In this document: positions 34,749-48,100 of the stretch, one piece after another
Layout: every line of letters starts with the position of its first letter
How positions within the stretch are numbered: position 1 is the first letter of the stretch
Source: Monoplex corrugatus
Lineage: Eukaryota; Mollusca; Gastropoda; Littorinimorpha; Ranellidae
Length of the DNA stretch: 64,000 bases
Assembly: GCA_030674185.1 (NCBI GenBank)
Contig: CM060307.1
Coordinates: 37,744,901 to 37,808,900 of the forward strand
Reading direction: 5' to 3'
Translations under genes and position numbers: made by a program
The notes under the pieces: generated by a model
The model's input: the letters and a program-made list of their open reading frames with translations, nothing else
Told to the model about the DNA's origin: nothing
The model's database searches: none

Positions 34749-35030
34749 CGATGCTGTTGATTTCAGCACACTTGTTTGGTATTTCAAAGTCTTAAAGAGA
34801 AATTATCTAAGAGAGACCTCTTAAAAGCAGTTGACCATTTACTAACATTGAATAAGCATATTGTGAATGGTTTTCACCATGAAGTATTGTTCTGTATGCT
34901 TTTTGAAACTGTTGGCACAAATAATCGTTTGCACCAACCAAACAGAAATTAATAAAAGCGAATGTTAAGGTCACTGTTTCAAATGTAAGTCATTATTTTT
35001 ACAAGCAAAGAAAGCGAAACAGAACAACTG
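34748..35030. repeat. Module core, shortened type A
   Basis: Right part of the core only, closely matching 26408-26700. Confidence 0.75.
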
Positions 35031-35418
35031 GATTACACAACATGGGGTGATTTCCGACAATGTTCCAGTGAGATTGGAGATGACAGTCATGACGCTAAAA
35101 CATCCGTTTTGGATTGTGACTGCATGATTTTACCATAATCTACGTTTACTTTCATATAGATTCTTATGTTAACTAGGCCTGAGAGACAGACCTGTATGTT
35201 GGTCAGGAAATGTGTGCAACACTACCAGTAAGAAATCCTTGCAGTGGATGGGATTTGACTGTGTGGTCCAAAGGTCTTCCCTATAAGCCCATAGCACGCT
35301 CAACTCTGGGTAAGAGGGGGTCAGGGCCGAAAACTCCTGCAATAATATTTGTTTGGATTGATCGGGGTTTAAACCTATGACCTCCTAGTCAGTGGTCCCC
35401 CCTGGTCGAAAGACGTTG
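35030..35418 (-). mobile_element. tRNA-headed SINE, array copy S3
   Basis: The same arrangement as S1 and the closest relative of S1, consistent with both belonging to type A modules. An AAC/AAT tract abuts the head. Confidence 0.8.
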
Positions 35419-35420
35419 AT

Positions 35421-35453
<33 letters not shown>

Positions 35454-35812
35454 TACAATAATAACAACAAAAGTAATAATAATAATGATGATGATGATGA
35501 TGATGATGATGATAAAAATAATAATAATAATAAAGGTAATAATAACATAATGATATAATAATATAATAATAATAATAATAACAGTAATAATAATGATAAT
35601 GATAACAATAATAACAATACTTCTACTACTACTACTAATGATAATAACAATACTACTACTACTACTAATGATAACAACAACAACAACAACGATGATGATG
35701 ATGATGATGATTGATGATGATGATGATGATGATGAGTGATGATGATGATGATGATGATGATGATAATGATGATGATGATGATGATATGATGAATAATAAT
35801 AATAATAACGAA
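35417..35812. repeat. (AAC/AAT/GAT)n microsatellite
   Basis: About 400 bp of trinucleotide repeats, progressing AAC, AAT, GAT. Long Met or Asp frames here are repeat translation. Confidence 0.95.
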
Positions 35813-36089
35813 CAGCTTCTCGTCTCACGAGAGCCCCAAGTACTTCACAAAAGTATGAGACAGAGGAAGATGTACATACAGGTAATGCATGTCTGTCCCA
35901 TGATAAAAGAGACAAACCACATAAACACAATGTGAAAGACGCAATAAGTAAAGAATTATAGTTAAACCATCAATGACCACACGTCCATCACTATTGCACC
36001 AGTGATGGTAAACAATTGGAAACAAGCAAATGTATTTTTACACCTTTGAAAGTACGAAACATAAATCTTTCATTATCTCTATCTGTCAG

Positions 36090-36303
36090 ACAATCTCTCT
36101 CTCTCTCTTTCTCTCTGTCTATCTGTTTCTGTCTCTCTCTCCCTCCTCTCTCTCATCCTTTCTCTCTCTCTCATCCACATTTCTTCTCCCCTCTCAAGCT
36201 GTCTATCTCTCTCACATAATTATACGCACACAAAACAAACTCACATATGCGCGAACATAACAACGCATAAACATACACTCCAACACACTTGCCCATTCAT
36301 GCA

Positions 36304-36397
<94 letters not shown>
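36090..36397. repeat. CT, CA and (TA)n microsatellites
   Basis: CT at 36092-36215, CA at 36306-36352 and a pure TA tract at 36352-36397. The TA tract abuts the left arm of the fold-back. Confidence 0.95.
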
Positions 36398-36665
<268 letters not shown>

Positions 36666-37079
36666 TGGATACCCATCTAGAGGGTCGTTTGTTTGGTGCC
36701 GTTACGCTGGTGCTACTGTGACTAGTGTGTGATTCCAGACTGTAGTGCTACACTGACATATACTGAGCTAATGGGACTTCTTATTGTACGACAAATGATC
36801 CAAACGAAATAATCAAACCACAGTTAAAGATGACTGAGCTGACTGATCGTGAAAAGTAATACATATTTGAAAGTCCATACCTTTAGTCTTGATCTCATTT
36901 TAGCAATGATGCCATGAGACAGTTTGGTCATAAAATGACAAGATGTTAAAATACGTTACATTTCGATGTGCTCCAGAATGCAGTCTTTAAGCAATCACCT
37001 TGCAAATTTACATGTCTTCATGAAACTACGGTTGGGTGATAATACAATTGCTTTTGGCACAGATCTGAACAAAGTTGCA

Positions 37080-38070
37080 AGAATCAAAGCTTCTTCATAT
37101 TCCACAATCTGATGGTGGAAGCAGGAATTCAAAACTGGGAAAAAAAACCGGTTCATGACTCTGACAAGCCAGAGCGACTCCTGAAGAAAGCTTCAAACGA
37201 GAACAACGTGGTCACTGAGTCCAAACGTGTGAACGAAACCCCACGCATCAACACATATGAGAAGTACGTGCAAGGCTTTCGCTTGCATATGGAACACTAC
37301 CGATGAGTACATGTTGCATGTAATCTGCTCAAACATTTTGGAGTAAATGGACCCAAATGTGTGATGGATACAGTCACTAGAGATAAGACAGGGGTTCTCT
37401 TCTACAGTATTGCCAGCAAACATAAAAATAGCACAAGACTGAGCCAAAGTGATCAAAGTCACAAAGTTTGCAAGGAAGGATGTCACATCAGGAAAGGGCT
37501 GCTCATTCTGATTTTCAAACACTAAAGCCCTGTTGCTGTCGATATTCTGCCTGCTAACAGCGCTGTCACTTGCCCATACTATGCAAAAACCGTGTTACCC
37601 AAAGTCACTCAGGAGATGAGCGTTCAGCGTTCATACACTGGAACCCGGAACTGTCTTCTCTTACACGACAACGCCAGGTACCACAAAACAAGGGTAATAA
37701 CTCATTTTCAACAGCAACATCACAAAATCCAAGCTTTGCCTTAATCACCTTACAACCCTGAGCTCGCTTCCCGCCCCTACCCACACCCCCTGTGACTTCT
37801 GGGTTTTCCCATATTTTAAGAACAGGCTTGCTCTGAAGAAGTTTCACCACTTGCAGTATCTCTCAATGGCTGTGGAATCAGAAGTCAACACCAACCCCAA
37901 AGAAGACTATCATAAGGCCTTTTTCTGATTAGCTCAGGTGTTTGCAAGGTTGCATCGAAGTGGGAGAAGAGTACTTCGGAAAAGATATGTAATCTCGGCC
38001 AGGTGCATCTGTCTTCAAGAAAATCACATTGGATTATTCTGTCTAGATTATACTTAGCAAAAGAATAAAA
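37080..38070 (+). pseudogene. Mariner-like transposase remnant, type B (MLE-5)
   Basis: Homologous to MLE-2. Visible parts are HDSDKPERLLKKASNENNVV (an N-terminal linker), VTRDKTGVLFYSIA (37370-37410; first Asp kept, following Glu changed to Lys), NCLLLHDNARYHKTR (37648-37692; second Asp kept) and a C-terminal block ending WEKSTSEKI (about 37965). It has stops and frameshifts throughout. MLE-2 and MLE-5 share most lesions, as expected for duplicated type B modules. Confidence 0.85.
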
Positions 38071-38074
38071 TTCA

Positions 38075-38640
38075 ACAAACGCAGTTTGCCTCAGGGTTAA
38101 ACTCATTATCAAATTCCTTCATTATCAATGTCTAGCAGTCGCACTCAATTACCATCCACACATTACACTGAGATAGGTCCTAGAATGCCACCAAAGAAAT
38201 GAAACTGGAAGACAAATTTGTGAGCGAGACGAGATTATTGCCCCTTAGTAATGAATAGACTAATGCAACAAAATGCCTCTCCGTGTGCCCGTCATAATGA
38301 CAAGTATTAAGAAATGAAGATAAATGAAAACATAACCTCTTCTTCCAATTAAAAAAAAAAAGTATACATACGAGGAACATATACTGTTGATGTTCAACAC
38401 ACTTGTTAGTATTTCAAAGTCTTTAAGATAAACAATCAAAAACAAATGTTTTATGATATGCTGACCATTTATCATTAATAAAAGAGTTCATTGAAAATGG
38501 TTTTAACTGATCCAAGGTTCTTTTGTGTGAACTTCCTCAAACTGTTTACAAATGATTGGTTGCACCAACTGAACAAACTTGTTGAACTATGAGTTAATGT
38601 TTGATATGTCAATAACAACATTGCATTATTTTTGACTATA
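38075..38640. repeat. Module spacer and core, type B
   Basis: Matches 29505-30120, including the shortened spacer. GAGACGAGATTATTGCCCCT near 38226. Confidence 0.72.
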
Positions 38641-39005
38641 TTACAATAATGACATTGGAGATGATAACGATGGCTCCTAGAAGTTCCATTTTGGATTGTG
38701 ACTTCATGACTGTTCCACAATCTACGCTGACATTCGTGTAAATCCTGACGTTAAACTAGACCTGACAAATAAAGACACCTGCACTGTTGATAAAAAAAAA
38801 AATTAAGCAGCACCTATTTTATACATTCGTGAAGTGGATGGGACTTGACTGTGTGGTCCAAGTCTTACCAATGAGCCCATAGCACGCGCAACTCTGGGTA
38901 GGAGGTGATCAGGGCCAAAAACTCCTGCACAGATATTTGTCTGGACTGATTGGGGTTCAAACCTATGACCTCCCAGTCAGTTGTCCCCCTTGCTGGAAAG
39001 TCGTT
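38640..39005 (-). mobile_element. tRNA-headed SINE, array copy S4
   Basis: Closest to S2. The junction after TAAAGACACCTGCACTGTTG carries a short A run absent from S2. An AAT tract abuts the head. Confidence 0.75.
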
Positions 39006-39030
39006 AATTATAATAATAACGGCAAATATG

Positions 39031-39062
<32 letters not shown>

Positions 39063-39125
39063 CATATCATCATCATAAAAAATGATATTGCTAATAACGA
39101 TAACAATAATAACCAACAATAATAA
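39005..39125. repeat. (AAT)n microsatellite
   Basis: Trinucleotide tract at the head side of SINE S4. Confidence 0.92.
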
Positions 39126-39374
39126 TGACTACTGGTACATTGTCTCATCTCACAAGAGCACCAGATGAGTCACTAAAGTATGAGACAGAAGCAGACACAC
39201 ATACATCAAATACATATCAGCCCTAAGATGAAAAGGACAAGCCACAAAAATACAATGTTAGAGAATAAAGAATTATAGTTAACATCTAGAGGCACACGTG
39301 AATCACTATTGTAAGATTATGGTAAAGGATGGTTAAAAAAGTGAATAGACTCCTCCACCTTAAAAAGTACAGAG

Positions 39375-39430
39375 TACTCTCTCTCTATTTCTCAATCTCT
39401 CTCTCTCTCTCTCTCTCTCCTCCTCTCTAC

Positions 39431-39495
<65 letters not shown>

Positions 39496-39631
39496 GAACA
39501 CATATGTGCATACACACCAAACACGAACATACATGCATGAACATTACTATGCATAAATATACACTCCAAACACTCATTAACGTTAACATAAAAATGCACC
39601 ACTCACACAGACACACAGACACACACACACA

Positions 39632-39698
<67 letters not shown>

Positions 39699-39970
39699 TA
39701 CGAACACATATGTGCATACACACCAAACACGAACATACACGCATGAACATAACTATGCATAAATATACACCCCAAACACTCGCTCATTCACGTTAACATA
39801 CAAATGCACACACTCACACAGACACACAAACACACACACACGCTCCACACACACACGCGCACACACACACACACAAACACACACACACGTTCACACACAC
39901 ACACGCACACACACACACACACACACACACTCAAATAAACACTCACACAGACATAGAAACAGACACAGAT

Positions 39971-40003
<33 letters not shown>

Positions 40004-40105
40004 ACACACACACGCACGCACGCACACACACTCTCATGCACCAACACCACACACACACACACACACACACACAAAGAAAACGCACATAAACACGAACGCA
40101 TGCTG

Positions 40106-40167
<62 letters not shown>

Positions 40168-40210
40168 CACACACACACACACACAACACACACACACAGA
40201 CACACACAAA
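39375..40210. repeat. CT then very long CA compound microsatellite with internal duplication
   Basis: A block containing ACGAACATATGTGCATACAC, ACCAAACACGAACATAC and ATGCATAAATATACAC occurs twice (39494-39600 and 39700-39810). It is flanked each time by CA tracts, so roughly 200 bp has duplicated within the microsatellite. Confidence 0.92.
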
Positions 40211-40214
40211 TATA

Positions 40215-40360
40215 GAGACACAGAGGAATTTCTGATGAACAAGATGTGTCTTGAGAGCAGACTTGAAGAAAGTAATCAGTAATTGATAAGAAAAATCTGA
40301 TTTTGATAGAGAGTTCATTCCACACAATTGCAAAATTGTGGCTGGGTGATGATGCAGTGA
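40215..40360 (-). pseudogene. Reverse-transcriptase C-terminal fragment
   Basis: The minus-strand frame reads LLITFFKSALKTHLVHQKF, with LQLCGMNSLSKSDF upstream: the WN.LP...FK.ALKTHL tail. It ends at the CA tract. Confidence 0.68.
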
Positions 40361-40850
40361 AATTGGGAAATGTGCAAATATAAAGGATGCGTAACATTCT
40401 ACAATTAGACAATAAAAACGGGACTTCAAAAATGGGGAAATGGGGGAAAACTCTGACTGCCAAAGTGACTTCTGAAGAGAGCTTCAAATATATAGATGAA
40501 GTAAGTGCATTGTTTTCACTTTCACATGGAACAGTTCAAAGAATTCTATTCAATATCCTTCAGGTTCGAAAGCTGCCACCAAAGTGAGTGCCACATGATC
40601 TGACAGAGGAAAAGAAAAAAATGACGCAATAACGTGGAATCAGAGCACAACGCCATCCCCAGAGAGGACTATGGGAAGGCCTTTTCTGATGGGCTCAAGT
40701 GCTTGTGACATTGCATAGAAGTGGGAGGAGAGTACTTCTAAGGAGTGTTGAAATCTAGGCCAGGTTCGCCACTCTCTTAAAAAATCTGATTTTGATCATG
40801 TTTTTTTAATTTTTTTATTATATTTTGTAAAACAATAAAAGACAACAGTC
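40360..40850 (+). pseudogene. Internally deleted mariner-like element, type C (MLE-6)
   Basis: Same structure as MLE-3. Parts visible are TAKVTSEESFKYIDEVSALF, SLSHGTVQRILFNILQVRKL, PPK-stop-VPHDLTEEKKK (TGA near 40584), then the C-terminal block from AIPREDYGKAFS-like sequence (40650-40690). The catalytic domain is absent. Confidence 0.85.
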
Positions 40851-40854
40851 TTGC

Positions 40855-41720
40855 CATCTCAGGCCTGGTGGTCAAACCCATGTACCCTTCATTATCAAGT
40901 TCTAGCAGTCTCACTCAATTAACCTAACACTGAGAGTTTGGAGTTTAGATTTTATTCAGCGGAATTCATTGCATCTGAGCATTTCATTCCATTTCACTCA
41001 AACTGCCATCCCTCATGTTGCAGACTCATGCACTGACAAGGTACTGAAGTGGAGTTGGAGGATGGGGATGGGCCCGTTTCAGTGTTTAGAGTTGAATTAA
41101 ACTCAAGACATTTGATCCTGGTTTCGCAGTTCTTTTACAAGACTTAACGAGTCCTTTTTTTTGAGAGAAGTCTCAAGAAAACCAATTAAAGAAATGTAAC
41201 CAGAAGACGTTTTTAAAACTAAGCAGAAATTATTGCCCTTTACAGATGAATAGAAAAAATGCAGTGTTAACCTCTCACTGTTTTTGTCAAAAACAAATTT
41301 GTTAAGAATTAGAGATAATTGAAAACTTCTTTTTCTTCTTGCAATTTCATAAAATGCTTAAAGAATAAACAAATATTCTGAAATTTAGACATATTTATAT
41401 GGCATTCCAAACTCTATAAGAGAAACTCTTTAACCAAAATGTTTTAGAATAAAGAGACCTTAGATCAGTTTTGCAAGACCATTTTTTAAAAACGTTACCG
41501 TCTTTGTTTGTTTCTACATTTTTGTCAAAAATCTGAAAATGTCGGTACAAACATTCAATTGCACCGACTCAATAAAACTAGTCTAAGTGGAAGTGAATAT
41601 GACCGCTGATATTGTAAACAGTGTATGATAACAATATAGGCCTATCTCTTTCTTTATGTACTGCCCAGAGTTTTGTGTTGTTTACCCTATTCCACACCAA
41701 CAGGAACGTAGGTCATATTG
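40855..41720. repeat. Module spacer, core and degraded SINE end, type C
   Basis: Spacer TCTAGCAGTCTCACTCAATT near 40902. Core GCAGAAATTATTGCCCTTTA near 41221. It becomes diverged after about 41640. Confidence 0.72.
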
Positions 41721-41754
41721 ACAGCAAAAAACGAATGACCACTCAACATTGAAT

Positions 41755-42034
41755 TCTTCTCTCACTCTCTCTTTGTCCTTCCGTGTCTGGCTGATTGTAT
41801 GTCTGCATGCCTGTCTGTTTGTCTGTCTGTCTCTTACAAGCACACACACGCAACTTTTTCTCCACACACATTAAACACACAGAGCACACATGAACATAAT
41901 TATGTATAAACATATACATTAAACATTCTCACACACACGCGCGCGCGCGCGTGCACGCACACACACGCACGCACACACGTACACCTGCATACGCAGACAC
42001 GCACACTCACATACGCACACACACATGCACGCAC

Positions 42035-42065
<31 letters not shown>

Positions 42066-42080
42066 GCCACACACAGACGC
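41755..42080. repeat. CT/CA microsatellite with a (CG)n block
   Basis: CT with TCTG variants, then CA. At 41938-41952 there is an alternating CGCGCGCGCGCG block extended by GTGCACGCAC, a purine-pyrimidine alternation favourable for Z-DNA. Confidence 0.9.
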
Positions 42081-42089
42081 GCGTTATGC

Positions 42090-43630
42090 AAACGTCAAAC
42101 CATACACTATTGAAAAGATTGGATGATGATTACATCCAAAGGAATGAGGAACATCTGTGAGAACCACACAGAACACAGCTGTCCGAACCTGTACCTGAAG
42201 TCTGGAGTTTTGGATTTTGATCAAGACGGATTTATAGAACTCGGACGCTTCCATATGCGCTACACCCAAATCTGCTTGCAATTATCAGACATGCTTCCTG
42301 AGCCTGCTCAAAACATTATGCGCTGTCAAAGCCTTAAATGGGGAGGGGGAAAGACAGACCTAAGAAACACAGTGCTGACACCAACAGAATGATGGAAACG
42401 TTAAGATGAGCAGTAAATAGGACAGTCTTCAACGTTGCGGGGTGGCACTGAATTCGAGACATCAGATCTTGACTCTATGGCTCTACGTGAGCTTGAGTTA
42501 GATTCAAAGGAAGGTGTTTTTTCAAATCGATCAAAATCACTCTCTCAGTCTCTGCAGCTGGACTTCCAATGGTATGGATTGTCGTCACAGGCTTGGGAGC
42601 CACATAGCCTGTGGTCTTCTTTTAAGCAGAGACACAATATCATATGTTAACGTGTGTTCGTGTGTTTTCTCTTCTATCATCAGAGTTTAAGAACTGAATA
42701 AGTTTTTTTTTTACACAAAGCTTTTCTTCCCAATTTTGTGTGCACTAGGTTTAGCAGTCTCACTTGGTCACCCTGCACGTTGAGACTTTGAGTATGGGTT
42801 TACGCGAAAGGGATTTATCACATTCAGACATTTCGATAAGTGCTCCATCCGATCTGCCATCTATCATGTGGCAGACGCCTTGAGCCTGCGTTAAAAACAA
42901 TGTGCTGGCAAGGATTTGACGTGTATAGGATTATGGGGAATACAGCTGATAAAAAAAAAACACTAAACTGACATCACCAAAATAATTCAAACATTAAGAT
43001 GGGCCGAAAACAGGCCGATGTTTATGTTACAGATTGGAATTGATCTGGAGATATCAGATGTCCAATTCTCCACTCTATTATTTGGACACAATGAGATCGC
43101 TACATCGAGCGAGATCTTGTAAAGCTAGCAAATAAATCTAATGAGTAGAAATTTCGAAGGTAGGATGAAATTACTGCCCTTTATAAATGAACAGAAAAGT
43201 GCATCGATATACGGTAAGGAAAGAAGATAATTAATAGCTTAATTCCTCCTCACCTTTTCAACATCGCCCTTAAAGAAGAAGCATAATTTTTACATTTTAA
43301 AACGTACGCCTTTGATTATCTCAAACTTAAAAATAGAAATGTCATAAAAACAGGCTAACCATTTATGACTTTTCCAAATATGCTCTGTATATAGCAGACT
43401 TAGCAATAAGTTTGTCAAGCGGTGTTAAATTTTTTATGCCAAGTCAGCCAACTGAAATTGTTGGTTCAACAATTGGTCGAACCAACCAAACGACTTACTA
43501 TAACTGGGTGTATTTTTGTAGTAATATGAACAAAAGCCAAGAATAATACCTATTTCTTTATTTGCTGTATTACTTTTTGTGACGCTCACTATCTTTCTAG
43601 TTCTCCATATCTCCAAATACAACGAAATTG
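42090..43630. repeat. Degenerate module spacer (twice) and core
   Basis: Two diverged spacer copies (about 42210-42400 with CTCAAAACATTATGCGCTG, and 42750-42960 with TTTAGCAGTCTCACTTGGTC) are followed by a core (GATGAAATTACTGCCCTTTA near 43168). No mariner sequence lies between them. No gene recognised. Confidence 0.6.
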
Positions 43631-44030
43631 AGGTGACTATGACAACTGAGCAAGATGAGCCACACACTGTGGGATGATTTAGGTGATTATGACAACCAAG
43701 CAAGATAAGCCACACACTGTGGGATGATTTAGGTGATTATGACAACCAAGCAAGATAAGCCACACACTGTGGGATGATTTAGGTGATTATGACAACCAAG
43801 CAAGATAAGCCACACACTGTGGGATGATTTAGGTGATTATGACAACCAAGCAAGATAACCCACACACTGTGGGATGATTTAGGTGATTATGACAACCAAG
43901 CAAGATAAGCCACACACTGTGGGATGATTTAGATGATTATGACAACTGAGCAAGATAAGCCACACACTGTGGGATGATTTAGGTGACTATGACAACTGAG
44001 CAAGATGAGCCACACACTGTGGGATGATTT
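43631..44030. repeat. 50-bp minisatellite, 8 copies
   Basis: Eight exact-length units start at 43631, 43681, 43731, 43781, 43831, 43881, 43931 and 43981. Each contains AGGTGATTATGACAACCAAG, CAAGATAAGCCACACACTGT and GGGATGATTT. The first and last units share variants (GACTAT, AACTGAG, GATGAG). In other modules the same place has one unit-like segment (for example near 23171-23220), so the array arose by local expansion. Confidence 0.95.
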
Positions 44031-44640
44031 TTCATAACATTATAATGATGAGATTGGAGATGATGTTGATGATGCCAAGACGTTCCATTCTGGACGACGG
44101 CTGCGTGACAGTGTTCTTCACTACACCTACTTTCATGGTAATCATGGCTTTAACCAGACCCAAGAGATACAGACACCTGTGGTGTTAGGCAGAAAATTTG
44201 AGCAACACCCATTGAAGACGCATCTGTAAAGTAGATTTGACTCAGCTGTGTGGTCTGTCTTCCTAAAGAATAGAGACCACTCAACTGGCGGTGGGAATCA
44301 ATCAGGATAAACAATTCCACAATAAGTAGCATAATTTATTATTATTATTATTATTATTATCATTATTATTATCATTATTATTACTACCATCATTATTGTC
44401 ATTATTCTTATTATATATTTATCATCATTATTTTTATTGTTGTTGCTATTATTATTAGTATATCATTATTATTATTATCATTATTATTATTTTTTATTTT
44501 ATTATTATTATCATTATTATTATTAATATTATTATCATTATTATTATTATTATTATTATTTTACGTTTTCACTCTTGCGGCTTCAAACCCACATCCTCCT
44601 AGTCAGTAGTTTATTGCACTGACCAGTTGTCCACAAAGAA
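44030..44640 (-). mobile_element. tRNA-headed SINE, array copy S5, split by an ATT microsatellite
   Basis: The 3' part and central domain lie at 44030-44335. The head with GGGTTTGAAGCC (box B-like, 44592-44581 complement) and a better preserved box A region lies at 44575-44640. A (ATT)n tract at 44336-44562 separates head from body. In the other array copies the microsatellite lies outside the head. Confidence 0.72.
44336..44562. repeat. (ATT)n microsatellite
   Basis: Long ATT tract with ATC variants, inside SINE S5. Confidence 0.95.
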
Positions 44641-45035
44641 TCAAAAGTGTTTAGTCACCATACAAATAACACCTTTAAAAATTTTATGAACATGACGTTG
44701 GTGGTTAGGTTTAACACAGATAGTGCAGAGTAATGGCTATAACAACAACAACAAAAAGAAACCTAGCAACCACAACAAACAACAACAACAACTACAAAAA
44801 CAACAACAACAACAACCAAAGTGAAAGCCAGCGCATTCAAACAAACAGAAACCACAATCACAGGAAAATAGAACGATAATGCGTATTTAATTCACAAAAA
44901 GAAGACAGATGCAAAATGACCTTTCTGAAGCGTACAAAAAAGACAATTAGAAACACAGACAAGAAAACACAGGTAAAAAAATATAACAGAACCTCACTGA
45001 TGCTCAAGTGTACACAAAATATCACAAGAAACAAA
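44640..45035. other. AAC-rich stretch, no gene recognised
   Basis: Irregular AAC/ACAACAA repeats at 44740-44820, then about 200 bases with no recognisable feature. Confidence 0.6.
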
Positions 45036-45039
45036 CACA

Positions 45040-45050
45040 CACATACACGC

Positions 45051-45110
<60 letters not shown>

Positions 45111-45142
45111 ACACACACAATATATATATATATATATTATTA

Positions 45143-45194
<52 letters not shown>

Positions 45195-45195
45195 C
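45040..45195. repeat. CA-TA-CA microsatellite
   Basis: CA tract, TA tract with TTAT interruptions (45120-45175), then CA. It abuts the 3' end of the minus-strand retrotransposon. Confidence 0.95.
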
Positions 45196-45199
45196 GCAC

Positions 45200-48100
45200 G
45201 GTGTTCGTCTGTCGTCGTCGACAATGACCACGGCTTCATGAAGTTGCTTTGAGTCAGTGTGTCCGGAGGTGACTGATCAATCCGATCTGGGCACAGAAGT
45301 AACGTCCACAGGTTGGACATCTATGGTCGGTTACTGTGGTTGAAGGGTTTGCAGCCCTAGCTTTCCGTGCAGCTCGTTTTTCTTGTGCAGATTGGATACG
45401 ATTTTGATTCTTCTACGCCAGACTGTACTGTCGAGGGCAAGGTTTTCCCAATTCTCCCAGTCTATGTTGAGGGACTTTAGCGATGCCTTCAAGCTGTCTT
45501 TAAACCGTTTTCTCTGGCCTCCAACTGTTCTCTTGCCAGACGCTAGTTCCCCATAGAGGAGTTGCTTCGGAATTCTGGTGTCAGACATCCGGTACACATG
45601 GCCAGCCCAGTAAAGTGTAGATGGAGGGGAGATTGGCTCTCTCTAGTACTTCTGTATCAGGGATCTTCTCTTGCCATCGGATATTGAGAATCTTTCTGAG
45701 GCTTTTGGCGTGAAAATGATTCAATTTCCTTGCGTGTCTACTGTAAACAGTCCAGGTCTCACTGCCGTAGAGGAGAGTGGTGAGGACCACCAATTTGTAC
45801 ACTTTGAGTTTAGTTGTGGCCGAGATACCTCTTCTGTCCCATACAGTAGGACGCAGCCTCCCAAATGCAGTGCTGGCCTTAGCTATGCGTTTGTTGACTT
45901 CATCGTCGATATGCACACAACGTGATAGGGAACTGCCGAGATATGTGAAGTTGTCGACTGCATGTAGTTTTGTGCCCTTGACCTCGATATTTGGTTCAGT
46001 ATATGGAACACCTGGAGGAGGCTGATACATGACTTCGGTTTTCTTGGTGCTTATTGTAAGACCGAAGTTGTCGCAAGCAGTTGAAAATTTGTCCATGCAT
46101 TGTTGCATCTGTTCACCACTGTAAGCATTTAACGCATAATCGTCTGCGAAAAGGAGGTCACGAAGAGTGCTGTAACTGCATTTAGTGGTCGCCTTGAGGC
46201 GTCTTGTGTTGTACAACTTGCCGTCTGTGCGGTAGCGTATATCTATGCCAGGGTCTTCTGGAGAGAATGCATCTGATAACATTGCCGAGAACACCATAGA
46301 GAATAGTGTAGGCGCAAGGACGCATCCTTGTTTCACGCTATTGCTGACTGGAAAGTCTCTGGACATTCTCCGTCATTAAGGCAAGGACCCGTGCCATCAT
46401 ACCATCGTGGAATTGTCGCACCATATTTACGAAGGCTGGAGGGCAGCCGAACTTCGCCATTATCTTCCACAGCCTCTCGCGACTCACCATGTCAAACGCC
46501 TTTGTCAAGTCGACAAAGGTTGTGTACAGTGCTCGGTGTTGTTCCTGCGCCTTTTCTTGCAGTTGACGAGCAGCAAAGATCATGTCCACCGTACCTCTCC
46601 CAGCCCGAAATCCACATTGAATCTCTGGCAACAGATCCTGCTCAAGATGTTTAGTGAGGTGGTTCAGCAGCACCCTTGCTAATATCTTGCCTGCAATGGA
46701 CAGTAGTGATATTCCTCTGTGGTTGTCACATGATTGTTTGTTTCCCTTCCTCTTGTATAGGTGGACTATTGAGGCATTCTTGAAGTCTTGAGGGAGTGAT
46801 TGACTGTTCCAGAGTGTTACAAACATCTCAGTTAATTTTTGTGTAAGCATTGGACCTCCCGCTTTGTAGATCTCAGCAGGTATGGCGTCAGCGCCAGGGG
46901 CCTTGCCACAGGAGAGTTGGCCAATGGCCTTTGTGACCTCTTGTATGTTAGGTGGTACATCAAGTTGGTTGTTCTTTTTTATTTGAGGGAGGCGATCAAT
47001 GGCTGTTTCATTTATTGAGGAAGGGCGGTTCAATACACTGTCGAAGTGATCCGCCCACCTTTCAAGAATTTCTGACCGCTCGGTGATCAACATTTCCCCA
47101 TCCGCAGATAGTAATGGAGAGGTGCCAGATGACGTTGGCCCATAGATAGCCTTCAGGGCGTCATAAAACCTTTTCGAGTCGTGACGGTCTGCATATAGCT
47201 GGATTTCATCAGCCCTGTCACTTAGCCACTTGTCTTGCATGTTCCTGAGTTTTGCCTGGACTTGTCGGCGACATTCCATGAATGCAGTTTTCTTTGAATC
47301 AGACTTTGGGTCACACTGGTAGGCAAGATGGCGTCTGTGCTTCTCATCCAGAAGGGTTTGGATATGCTGGTCGTTTTCATCAAACCAGTCTTGATATTTT
47401 CGTGTGACAGGTCCTATTTTCTCTAGGGCTGATGTATAGACATAGTCCCTGAAGACTGCCCACTCTTCTTCGACACTAGCATTACCAAAATGAAAGTCAG
47501 CCAGCTTGACCTTCAGGTCACTAATGAGGTTCTCTACAGTGGTTTCCTCTTTTAGTTTTGAAGTGTTTAGTCTCTTTGGTGGGGGTTTCTTGCCTTGAGG
47601 CCTGCGTTTTGATTTGATGCGGACGTTAAGCTTTGAGATGACTGGCCGGTGGTCTGTCCAGCATTCAGCGCCACACATGGCTTTAGTTACTGGTACATCA
47701 TCTTTGTCGGCCTTTCTGGTAATGACATAGTCCAACATGTGCCAGTGCCTGGATCTAGGGTGCATCCATGTTGTCTTCTTTCTGGTTGCCAACAGAAATA
47801 GCATGTTAGTGACGACCAAGTTGTGTGAGCTGCATGTCCGAAGGAGGAGTTGTCCATTGCTGTCGCAATTCCCTATGCCATGTTTGCCAATGATGCCTTC
47901 CCATGCTTCATTGTCGGACCCAACTCTTGCATTGAAGTCCCCGAGGACCAGAAGTTTGTCAGCTCTGGGAACGCTTGTTAGTAGAGAATCAAGATCTTCA
48001 TAGAACTTTGTCATTGTTGGGGCGTAGGCACTAATCAGTGTGGCTTGCTTTTTGTCTGTGAGGGGCAAGTGCATCACCATGAGTCTGTCATTGTAACCTT

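Noticed and set aside
42123..42392. 89-codon plus-strand frame with mixed composition
   Set aside because: It overlaps a degenerate module spacer that is non-coding in all other copies.
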